DNA of 5,125 bases, taken from assembly GCA_023459755.1 (NCBI GenBank), contig JAEWSS010000081.1, forward strand, positions 1 through 5,125, written 5' to 3'. The notes beneath the pieces were generated by a model that was given only the letters and a program-made list of their open reading frames with translations, had not been told where the DNA came from and did no database searches. This DNA is from Verrucomicrobiota bacterium. GTDB lineage: Bacteria > Verrucomicrobiota > Lentisphaeria > Victivallales > Victivallaceae. How positions within the stretch are numbered: the stretch's first letter is position 1; every line of letters begins with the position of its first letter. Shown here one piece after another: positions 1 to 5,125 of this stretch. The position numbers and the translations under genes were made by a program.

Positions 1-2
1 TT

Positions 3-1853
3 CCGGAGGCAACCGGACCGGATCGCCTGCGTTACGATCTGGCGCTGGCACTCGGCCGCTATTCCGATTCGGCCGGGAAGCCGGGGGACGCTCTTAATTT
101 TCGGCGCGGTGCTTTCGCCGCCGCTCCCGGCATGGCGGAACGCAAATATGCTCTGCTGCTGCTGATCGACGGCTGCTCAGCTTCCGGACTCGTCGACGAA
201 GCGGCGGCGGCGATGGAACGTTATCTGGCTTATTTTCCTGATGACGCCGCCAGATTCGACAACAAACTTCAACTTGCCCATTTACTCAACCGCTCGGAAC
301 GTTATTCCGGCGCCGCGGCGATTTACCGGAACCTGACGGCCGACGCCGCCGCGCCGCTGACGGTTCGGCTTGCCGCCGCCCGCGAAGGCTCCGCGGTGTG
401 CGCACGGCTCGGTGACGACGCCGGCGCTGAAGCCATGTTGGAATTTGTCATTGCCAACGGCCCGGACGCCGTCTCCCGGGCGGACGGCAACCTTCTGATG
501 GCCCAATATCTGTATAAAAAAGGCGATTACGAGCGCTGCCTGAAATTTGCGACCGACGCCGCCCGCGACAACACCGCATGCCGGTTCCCCGCGCTTCATG
601 TGCTGATGCTGGCGCAGCAGGAACTTCGGGACTATAAGTCGGCGCTGGGGACCGCCGCGATACTGAAGAATCAGGGGGTGGACGAATGGCGTCCCAAAGG
701 CGCTTTCGCCGAGGCAAAACTGCTGGAGACCTCCGGAGATATTCAGAACGCGATCAACGCTTACGCGGCCTTTGCCAATCTCTGGAGTTTTTCCGACTCG
801 GCACCGGACGCACTGTATGCCGCCGGAAATCTGGCCTTCAATTCCGCCGACTGCGCTCGAGCCTCCGAATTGTTTCAACTGCTGGCCGACCGCTATCCGC
901 GCAATCCATACGCCACCCATGCGCTCTATCTGGCGGTTTATGCGGAATACCTCCAAAGCCATTCGGCGGAAATGAACAAACTGATCGCCAGACTGCGGCA
1001 CGATTATCCCGATTCCGAATATACGATCGGCGCACTGTTGTGGCAGGTTGATCTGCTGAAACTTAATCAGGACTACAAGGCGGCCGCCGCACTGCTGGAC
1101 GAAATGGCGGAAAAATACGAAAAATTACCGGCGAAAGTTGTGGAACAAATCCGGTTTGAGCGAGCCGCGCTGTTTTCATTGCTGGGCGACGACGAAGCGG
1201 CAGCGCCGCTTTTCAGTCAGGTTGCGGCTTCCGACGCGCCGATTCAGCTGCGCGCCAAAAGCAATTTTGCACTGGGTGACATCAATATGAAATTCGGCGA
1301 CTATCCGGAGGCCGAGCGCTGCTTCAAACTCGCCGGCGAACAGGCCCCGGACGGCGAGTTTGCCGTGGCCGCACTGGGCCGGGTGGCCGACAGCTATTAC
1401 AATTCCGGAATGCTGGAACACGACAAAGCCAAACTTGAAGGCGCCGCCGTCTATTATCAGCAGGTTCTGGAACGTTCGCCGAAAAGCGGGCTGGTGTACT
1501 GCCAGAGCATTTGCAAACTGGCTTCGTCGCTGGCCGAACGCGGCGAGTCGGATGCGGCGGTGAATCTTTGCCGTGAACTGCTGACCGAAGCCGCGGCATG
1601 GCCGGCGGTGACCGCCGACGAAGCGGTCTGGCTTCGTGAAGCGGTTCGGCTGCTGGTCGGCATTCAGCTGGCGGACGGCACGGCGGCCGGGGTTGAAGCC
1701 GCCGGAAAAACGGTGGATGCCGCCGGAAAGCTCAATCTGCCGCCGCCGAACGATTTTGAAGAACAGAAAAGTCTGATTCGGGCGGCCGGAAAACTCGCCG
1801 CTCCAGCTGTCGATAATGCAAAAATCGCCGGAGAGCCGGTGGAAAAGAAATAA
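3..1853 (+). CDS. TPR-repeat protein, 5'-truncated by the window edge; likely periplasmic scaffold of the ExbBD system
   Basis: The frame is open from the left edge to the TAA at 1851-1853, giving 616 visible residues. The first ATG in the window (132) is internal: the 43 codons before it have no stop and already read as a helical TPR repeat (RYDLALALGRYSDSAGK, then PGDALNF). The whole protein is helix-turn-helix repeats with the TPR pattern of small residues, aromatic positions and a helix-ending proline. Clear examples are LMAQYLYKKGDYERCLKFA (nt 495-551), DALYAAGNLAF with FQLLADRYPRNPY (about 807-911) and ALGDINMKFGDYPEAERCF (1269-1325); I count roughly eight or more. The C-terminus (about 1680-1850) is Ala/Lys-rich low complexity. 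No membrane segment is visible, and a signal peptide would lie upstream. TPR proteins bind other proteins. Its place before exbB suggests a periplasmic partner, analogous to CpoB/YbgF beside Tol-Pal. The exact role is inferred. Confidence 0.88.
   Translation, partial: PEATGPDRLRYDLALALGRYSDSAGKPGDALNFRRGAFAAAPGMAERKYALLLLIDGCSASGLVDEAAAAMERYLAYFPDDAARFDNKLQLAHLLNRSERYSGAAAIYRNLTADAAAPLTVRLAAAREGSAVCARLGDDAGAEAMLEFVIANGPDAVSRADGNLLMAQYLYKKGDYERCLKFATDAARDNTACRFPALHVLMLAQQELRDYKSALGTAAILKNQGVDEWRPKGAFAEAKLLETSGDIQNAINAYAAFANLWSFSDSAPDALYAAGNLAFNSADCARASELFQLLADRYPRNPYATHALYLAVYAEYLQSHSAEMNKLIARLRHDYPDSEYTIGALLWQVDLLKLNQDYKAAAALLDEMAEKYEKLPAKVVEQIRFERAALFSLLGDDEAAAPLFSQVAASDAPIQLRAKSNFALGDINMKFGDYPEAERCFKLAGEQAPDGEFAVAALGRVADSYYNSGMLEHDKAKLEGAAVYYQQVLERSPKSGLVYCQSICKLASSLAERGESDAAVNLCRELLTEAAAWPAVTADEAVWLREAVRLLVGIQLADGTAAGVEAAGKTVDAAGKLNLPPPNDFEEQKSLIRAAGKLAAPAVDNAKIAGEPVEKK
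1692..1733 (+). repeat. Tandem 21-base repeat encoding two heptads in the TPR protein tail
   Basis: Two adjacent 21-base units encode VEAAGKT and VDAAGKL. An 11-base core (GCCGCCGGAAA) is identical in both, at 1698-1708 and 1719-1729. A third, looser copy encodes RAAGKLA around 1779-1799. It is probably a small duplication in the low-complexity tail with no separate function. Confidence 0.6.
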
Positions 1854-1869
1854 AGTTGATCGGATGATA

Positions 1870-1909
1870 ACCGGAACTGCCGGTCGCCCGGAACCGCCGC
1901 GGCGGCCGG
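1870..1909 (+). repeat. Two GC-rich stem-loops in the gap between the TPR gene and exbB
   Basis: The first hairpin pairs ACCGG (1870-1874) with CCGGT (1880-1884) around a 5-base loop. The second pairs CCGG (1888-1891) and CCGC (1894-1897) with GCGG (1902-1905) and CCGG (1906-1909), leaving a 2-base bulge and a CGCG loop. Its centre, 1894-1905, is a perfect 12-base palindrome. No T-run follows, so this is not a typical intrinsic terminator. It could stabilise or mark a processing point in the mRNA between the TPR gene and exbB, or give partial attenuation. The pairing is seen in the sequence; the role is inferred. Confidence 0.5.
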
Positions 1910-1954
1910 CAACCCGCTTGAAGATGCGAAACTTGTACTACAGGAGATGCCAAT

Positions 1955-2623
1955 ATGTTGTTTTTTGAACTGATGCGTGACGGCGGACCGGTGATGTGGC
2001 TGATATTGCTGTCCAGCCTGATCGCGGTGTATGTGTTTCTGGAGAAATGGTTTCAGTTCCACCGAGACCAGATCAAGGTGGACGAACTTATGAAGGGATT
2101 GACCAACGTTCTCCGCCGCGACGGTTTTATCGAGGCGATCAGTCTGTGCGACCATACTCCGGGGCCGACGGCGCGAGTGCTTACCGCCATGATTCTGGCC
2201 TGCGAACGCGGCGACCGCGAACTCGATGTGGCGGCCGAAGAAGCGGCATTGACCGAGGTTCCCAAACTGGAGCGCAATTTGCCGGTATTGGGAACGATCG
2301 GGTATGTCGCTCCGCTGCTTGGTCTGTTCGGGACGGTGCTGGCGATGATCCGCCTGTTTCAGACGGTGGCGGCCACCGAGTCCACCCACTTGACCAGCAC
2401 GGTGCTCTCCGGGTCGCTGAACATGGCGTTGTTGACCACCGCGGCAGGTCTGGCGGTGGCGATCCCCTGCTATGTGGCGTACAACTATCTGGTGTCCAGA
2501 GTGGACGCCATGACGTTGGACATGGAAAAGGCGGCGCGCGAAATGAAAAAGTTTTTTGAACAGCACGCCACCGGAAGCGACAACCGCACGACGATAATCG
2601 CCGTCAACAACGGGGAAGAGTAA
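1955..2623 (+). CDS. exbB: ExbB/TolQ/MotA-family proton channel subunit
   Basis: This is a 222-residue inner-membrane protein of the ExbB/TolQ family, which forms the proton-conducting stator around ExbD/TolR dimers. Three membrane segments are visible: about residues 12-30, 111-133 and 152-178. The family signatures are clear: APLLGLFGTVLAMIRLF (119-135) in the second segment and ALLTTAAGLAVAIPCYVAYN (158-177) in the third. Thr127 and Thr162 match the pore threonines T148 and T181 of E. coli ExbB. The position of E. coli Glu176 is Met157 here. The cytoplasmic region between segments one and two carries the usual charged helices. The ATG at 1955 has AGGAG at 1942-1946, 8 bases upstream. The exbD start follows its stop with no gap. 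TolQ is a close relative and cannot be excluded by sequence alone; the adjacent TonB-like gene, and no tolA/tolB/pal in view, favour ExbB. Confidence 0.93.
   Translation: MLFFELMRDGGPVMWLILLSSLIAVYVFLEKWFQFHRDQIKVDELMKGLTNVLRRDGFIEAISLCDHTPGPTARVLTAMILACERGDRELDVAAEEAALTEVPKLERNLPVLGTIGYVAPLLGLFGTVLAMIRLFQTVAATESTHLTSTVLSGSLNMALLTTAAGLAVAIPCYVAYNYLVSRVDAMTLDMEKAAREMKKFFEQHATGSDNRTTIIAVNNGEE
2612..2620 (+). promoter_or_regulatory. Ribosome binding site for the GTG start of exbD
   Basis: The purine run GGGGAAGAG lies inside the last codons of exbB, 3 bases before the GTG at 2624. It supports this start, because the next in-frame ATG (2678) has no such site and would remove most of the cytoplasmic N-terminus. 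The two genes are probably translationally coupled. Confidence 0.6.
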
Positions 2624-3091
2624 GTGAAACTCGACGGAACCGCAATTCACGAGCGGAAGATTCGCTCGTCGCTGAAAATGTTTCACGGCCGCCCGGATCT
2701 GACGCCGATGGTGGACGTGTTTTTCATCCTGCTGCTGTTTTTTCTGCTGTCGAGTTCGTTTATTCAGATTTCCGGAGTTCAGGTGGAGCTTCCACGGTCG
2801 GACGGCAGTTACACATCGGGGATTCTTGAACGGCATATTATCACCGTGGCGTGGTCGCCGCGCGGCAATCTGATCTATTTCAACAATAAGCAGGTAACGC
2901 TCGATACGCTTAAGGCTGAATTGGCCGGCCTCGGACTGAATCATCCCAACGCCGGCATCGTGATCTACTGCGATCGGCGCGTGCCTTACGGCGACGCGTT
3001 TGAGATTGAGTCTCTGGCTTTGCGCGCCAATTTGCCGGTAATTCGCGCCTCCATGCCGCGTCCGGGAACCCGTCAAACAGTGTTTCAATGA
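2624..3091 (+). CDS. exbD: ExbD/TolR-family proton channel partner
   Basis: This is a 155-residue single-pass protein, close to the usual ExbD length of about 140. It has a basic cytoplasmic N-terminus (1-23), then the family signature PDLTPMVDVFFILLLFFLL (24-42) forming the membrane helix. Asp31 occupies the position of the essential protonatable aspartate (Asp25 in E. coli ExbD). The periplasmic domain begins with VQVELPRS (52-59) and contains the typical late element IVIYCDRRVPYGDAFEIESL, like the 'D..v.Yg.v..i' region of ExbD/TolR. It starts with GTG immediately after the exbB TAA and ends in an ATGA overlap with the next gene, so the three genes are almost certainly co-transcribed and produced together. 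With ExbB it would use the proton gradient to drive the TonB-like protein. TolR is the alternative name if the system proves to be Tol-like. Confidence 0.93.
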   Translation: MKLDGTAIHERKIRSSLKMFHGRPDLTPMVDVFFILLLFFLLSSSFIQISGVQVELPRSDGSYTSGILERHIITVAWSPRGNLIYFNNKQVTLDTLKAELAGLGLNHPNAGIVIYCDRRVPYGDAFEIESLALRANLPVIRASMPRPGTRQTVFQ

Positions 3092-3807
3092 TCGAAAGCA
3101 ATTACAGTGACCGGCGTTTTCGCCGGAATGAAGTGATCGCGGCGCTGCTTGCGGCGCTGGTGTTTCACGCCCTGCTGTTGTGCGGATTTCAGGTGGAACG
3201 GCCGGTGGTCAAGTCGCCGGAGGTGGTTCTGCCGCCGGTCGGATTGTGGGATTTTGACGCGATGCCGGAATCGGAACGCAATGAACTTTTGGTTTATCTC
3301 GCCGGTAATGATCCGGCCGCTTTTGCCGCCGGATCGCAGGATATCGGGTTTAGTTACGTCTTGCGGACACCGGATTTTCGTGCCGCGCTGCCGCCGCCGG
3401 AGAGCCGGATGAATGAGTCGGTTCCGTCGCTGCCGGCGCCGGAGACCGGCGTGGAGTTGAAACTTGCCGTGCCGCCGGCTGAAACCGGTCTGGTTTCGCC
3501 GTTGTGCAGTGGCGCAATGATCGGACGCGATGCTGGAGAAAAAGTTGAATTTCCGCTGATCGACGTGGATGGCAGGCCCGGCGATTTCAAACTTCCGGCG
3601 ACATTGCGGCCGTTGTTAAGCAAAGTGTCGTCGTCTGAATCGGAAATTTTGTTGTCGCCAAGCTCGAATGGGGCCGGACTGCCGCGGATTACCGTGCTGC
3701 GCGGCTGCGGTGTGCCGGAACTGGAAAATTGGGCGGTCGGCGCGGTCATACGTTCCGGAAAAATCGAGACCGGCAGGCAGATAAATGTCCGCTGGCGGAA
3801 GGAGTAA
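3088..3807 (+). CDS. Divergent TonB-like energy transducer
   Basis: A 239-residue protein with TonB layout. It has a basic cytoplasmic start (RRFRR at 9-13) and one membrane helix (about 15-34, VIAALLAALVFHALLLCGF). A proline-containing periplasmic linker follows (about 39-165, with PPPES and short Pro-rich stretches), then a small C-terminal domain. His27 sits inside the helix, as His20 does in E. coli TonB; the serine four residues before it in TonB is Ala23 here. The end resembles the second half of a TonB C-terminal domain: ITVLRGCGVPELENWAV (201-217), like 'v.vlrssG..eLD.aA', then a final strand INVRWRKE. The 'YP' start of that domain is not obvious. DPAAF...IGFS (75-89) recalls an element of PVC-group TonB-like proteins (memory only). 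The start overlaps the exbD stop as ATGA and has no clear ribosome site of its own, so coupling is likely. TolA-like or other transducers remain possible. Confidence 0.75.
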   Translation: MIESNYSDRRFRRNEVIAALLAALVFHALLLCGFQVERPVVKSPEVVLPPVGLWDFDAMPESERNELLVYLAGNDPAAFAAGSQDIGFSYVLRTPDFRAALPPPESRMNESVPSLPAPETGVELKLAVPPAETGLVSPLCSGAMIGRDAGEKVEFPLIDVDGRPGDFKLPATLRPLLSKVSSSESEILLSPSSNGAGLPRITVLRGCGVPELENWAVGAVIRSGKIETGRQINVRWRKE

Positions 3808-3813
3808 CCGGAA

Positions 3814-4053
3814 ATGTTGAGATTGACGCTGGCGGAGGCTCTGCTTTTTTATACCGTGGTCTGGCTGGTTGTGCTGGTGTTCCTCTGGATGCGGGAGGCC
3901 GGCCGCAAACGCCGCGCCGACTGGGAACTGAGCAAGGGCAAACTTTTTACCTGCGATAATTGTCATCACTCCTTCATTGTCAAGGACCAGCGGAACGTGA
4001 CGCGCTGTCCGCGCTGCAACTCGATGTGTATTTTGCGCAAGCACCGCAATTAG
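3814..4053 (+). CDS. Small membrane-anchored zinc-ribbon protein of unknown function
   Basis: A 79-residue protein with one membrane helix (about residues 8-26, from EALLFYTVV to VFLWM), a basic stop-transfer stretch (RKRR at 31-34) and a C-terminal zinc ribbon. The ribbon has Cys47-x2-Cys50 and Cys65-x2-Cys68, within FTCDNCHHSF and TRCPRCNSMC, the usual four-cysteine arrangement for one zinc ion. By the positive-inside rule the ribbon faces the cytoplasm. It starts 6 bases after the TonB-like gene, with GGAAGGAG at 3797-3804 placed 9 bases before the ATG. It is therefore the last gene of the ExbB-ExbD-TonB operon. Such ribbons bind nucleic acid or protein, or simply stabilise a fold. No enzyme motif is present. 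It could be an assembly or regulatory factor for the complex, but I do not recognise a named family. Confidence 0.82.
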   Translation: MLRLTLAEALLFYTVVWLVVLVFLWMREAGRKRRADWELSKGKLFTCDNCHHSFIVKDQRNVTRCPRCNSMCILRKHRN

Positions 4054-4057
4054 AGAG

Positions 4058-4085
4058 TTGAAATAGTTTCTATCGGCGCTACATT
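4058..4085 (+). promoter_or_regulatory. Candidate sigma70-type promoter for the sensor gene
   Basis: TTGAAA (4058-4063) matches five of six bases of the -35 consensus. TACATT (4080-4085) matches four of six of the -10 consensus, with a 16-base spacer; CATTAT at 4082-4087 with an 18-base spacer is an equal alternative. The region is AT-richer than the flanking genes. The start of transcription would fall near 4092, upstream of the hairpin at 4102. Assignment rests on consensus similarity only. Confidence 0.3.
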
Positions 4086-4101
4086 ATTACTATCTTGGGG
4101 G

Positions 4102-4127
4102 AGAATTCGGAGTTCTGACTTTTTTTT
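4102..4127 (+). terminator. Weak intrinsic-terminator-like hairpin with T8
   Basis: AGAATT (4102-4107) can pair with AGTTCT (4111-4116), with one G-T pair and a 3-base loop. The hairpin is followed after 3 bases by eight Ts (4120-4127). The stem is short and AT-rich, so termination strength is doubtful. It fits the end of the exbB-zinc-ribbon operon. If the candidate promoter at 4058-4085 is real, it would instead sit in the leader of the sensor gene. Confidence 0.35.
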
Positions 4128-4158
4128 CAAAATGCGGAAACTTGTGTTTTCGTGGAAG

Positions 4159-4163
4159 AGGAG
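4159..4163 (+). promoter_or_regulatory. Ribosome binding site fixing the start of the sensor gene
   Basis: AGGAG within the purine-rich stretch 4155-4163 lies 9 bases before the ATG at 4173. This favours that start over the in-frame GTG at 4152, which would place charged residues (VEEEHGK) before the signal peptide. Confidence 0.65.
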
Positions 4164-4172
4164 CATGGGAAA

Positions 4173-5125
4173 ATGAGCGCCATCCGGGTTGTGTTGTACT
4201 TGATGTTGTTGTGTTTTGCGGCGTTTTCGCCATGTTCGGCGGAGGAGGCTTCCGGCGGCGGGCGCAGAGCGCTGCTGGTGATGTCGTATGACCTCAGGCA
4301 TCCGGAGACATGGAATCTGATCGGCGATTTGGAGTCCCGGATCGACCGGCTCGGATACGGCATGAATTTCAACCTTGTGGCGCTGGATGCCATGCATGAC
4401 CACAATCCGGAAAACTGGCAGTGCGAATTTGATCGTCAGCTTCCGCTTTTGCAAAACGACTGGTACGATCTGATTGTTGCAATTGGCGGCAACGCGTGCG
4501 ATCTGGTGCTTGAAAATTATGACCGCATACCGCAAAATATTCCGGTGGTGTTTGTCGGCTGTGAAAAATATAGTCCGGAACTCAAAGACAAATATCCCAA
4601 TATTACCGGAGTTATGCATGAGTTTGATGTCCTCGGAACGGTGCTGGACGGTGTCCGCATGTTTCCTGAAACAAAAAAAATAACCGTACTTTCCGACTCA
4701 TCCGCGCCAAGTGTCGCCCTGTTTGAACAGTTAAAAACCGCACTCCCTCCGCTTGACAACGTTACGCTGGAGTATCTTGACGGCAATGCCATGCCGTTCA
4801 ATGCACTTCTGGAACGGATCGGAGCATTGCCGCCCGAGAGTCTGCTGGTGATTCTGCCCTGGAGCCGGCTGGGCGACGGGCGGAGTTTTGTCGCGTTCGG
4901 TTCGGGCGTTATTGCCGCGGCCGGGTGTCCGGTGCTGGTGAACGATGACTCAATGTTCGGCCTCGGTGCGCTCGGCGGCAACGTGACCACGGCCGCGGGA
5001 CAGGCCGCCGCCGCGGCGACGGTGATCGGCCGGGTTTTAGCCGACGGCAGCGCCCGCAATGTTCCGATGGTGACCGCGGCGTCGGCGCCGATGTTCGACA
5101 GTCGTAAACTGGACGCGTTGGGTGT
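4173..5125 (+). CDS. Sensor protein with periplasmic ABC_sub_bind-like input domain (3' end outside window; probable histidine kinase or similar)
   Basis: The visible 317 residues start with a signal peptide: hydrophobic core at about 6-18, likely cut after CSA at 21-23. A two-lobed periplasmic-binding-like domain follows and continues to the edge. Its landmarks match the ABC substrate-binding-like family (Pfam ABC_sub_bind) seen in front of histidine kinases: an opening strand and Tyr (ALLVMSYD, 33-40) with a Trp seven residues later, YDLIVAIGGNA, then IPVVFVGCE and NITGVMHEFD. After these come GCPVLVNDD, LGALGGNVTTAAGQAAAAA, and a closing MFDSRKLDALGV. In sensor proteins that last segment usually leads to an 'LPxGS' stretch, a membrane helix and the signalling module. 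Here the window ends first, so the output (kinase or diguanylate cyclase) is inferred, and a free-standing binding protein is possible. The ligand is unknown. No proper lipobox precedes Cys14 or Cys21. It is separated from the operon upstream by 119 bases, with its own candidate promoter. Confidence 0.78.
   Translation, partial: MSAIRVVLYLMLLCFAAFSPCSAEEASGGGRRALLVMSYDLRHPETWNLIGDLESRIDRLGYGMNFNLVALDAMHDHNPENWQCEFDRQLPLLQNDWYDLIVAIGGNACDLVLENYDRIPQNIPVVFVGCEKYSPELKDKYPNITGVMHEFDVLGTVLDGVRMFPETKKITVLSDSSAPSVALFEQLKTALPPLDNVTLEYLDGNAMPFNALLERIGALPPESLLVILPWSRLGDGRSFVAFGSGVIAAAGCPVLVNDDSMFGLGALGGNVTTAAGQAAAAATVIGRVLADGSARNVPMVTAASAPMFDSRKLDALG

Noticed and set aside
282..1001. Minus-strand open frame of 239 codons
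   Set aside because: It is antisense to clear TPR repeats and shows no family motif.
1918..1942. Possible promoter directly before exbB (TTGAAG and nearby TACTAC)
   Set aside because: The spacing between the elements does not fit a sigma70 promoter, and the -10 candidate would overlap the ribosome site.
1996..2559. Plus-strand frame of 187 codons inside exbB
   Set aside because: It is an out-of-frame shadow of exbB, rich in Arg and Gly, with no motif of its own.
1664..3088. Long minus-strand open frame (474 codons)
   Set aside because: It lies antisense to exbB, exbD and the TPR tail. Its translation is rich in His, Arg and Gln without any recognisable domain, a typical mirror of GC-rich coding DNA.
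1955..3091. Flagellar MotA/MotB or Tol-Pal TolQ/TolR identity
   Set aside because: There is no MotB peptidoglycan-binding domain, and no TolA, TolB or Pal is in view; the adjacent gene is TonB-like, so ExbB/ExbD is the better name, though TolQ/R cannot be fully excluded.
4212..4241. Lipoprotein signal in the sensor protein (Cys14 or Cys21)
   Set aside because: Residues before each cysteine (LMLL and FSP) do not fit the lipobox L-[AS]-[GA]-C; an ordinary signal peptide cut after Ala23 fits better.
4050..4619. Minus-strand open frames across the gap and the sensor start (also 4517-5059)
   Set aside because: The plus strand has a well-matched sensor domain with signal peptide and ribosome site; the minus translations show no domain.
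1..5125. tRNA, rRNA, CRISPR array, insertion sequence or attachment site
   Set aside because: No cloverleaf, spaced direct repeats, transposase frame or terminal inverted repeats were found on reading; nearly all of the window is occupied by the six genes.

Overview
The window looks like chromosomal DNA of a GC-rich Gram-negative bacterium. It carries an ExbB/ExbD-type inner-membrane proton channel, a TonB-like protein and a secreted or periplasmic sensor domain, so an outer membrane is implied. The gene order (TPR protein, ExbB, ExbD, divergent TonB-like protein) and a 'DPxxF...GFS' element in the TonB-like protein remind me of the Verrucomicrobiota/Lentisphaerota (PVC) lineage. This is recall and inference, not a database result, and the phylum should be treated as tentative.

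All genes are on the + strand. From the left edge to 1853 runs the C-terminal part of a large TPR-repeat protein whose start lies outside the window. A 101-base gap with GC-rich stem-loops follows. Then come four tightly packed genes: exbB (1955-2623), exbD (2624-3091, GTG start directly after the exbB stop), a TonB-like gene (3088-3807, ATGA overlap with exbD) and a 79-residue membrane-anchored zinc-ribbon protein (3814-4053). A 119-base AT-richer gap (4054-4172) holds a candidate promoter and a weak terminator-like hairpin with a T8 tract. The last gene (4173 to beyond the right edge) starts with a signal peptide followed by a periplasmic-binding-protein-like domain of the type found as the input domain of sensor kinases.

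The first five genes probably form one envelope-energising operon. ExbB and ExbD would convert the proton gradient into motion, the TonB-like protein would carry the force across the periplasm, and the TPR protein would be a scaffold or partner, comparable in position and fold class to CpoB/YbgF next to Tol-Pal. The small zinc-ribbon protein is the part with no established role. The sensor gene appears to be a separate transcription unit.

No RNA gene, insertion sequence, CRISPR array or attachment site was seen, and no minus-strand gene is supported. I found no clearly new system. The points most worth a second look are the zinc-ribbon protein as a constant member of this operon, the divergent TonB with a retained membrane histidine, and the ExbB that lacks the membrane glutamate of E. 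coli ExbB.
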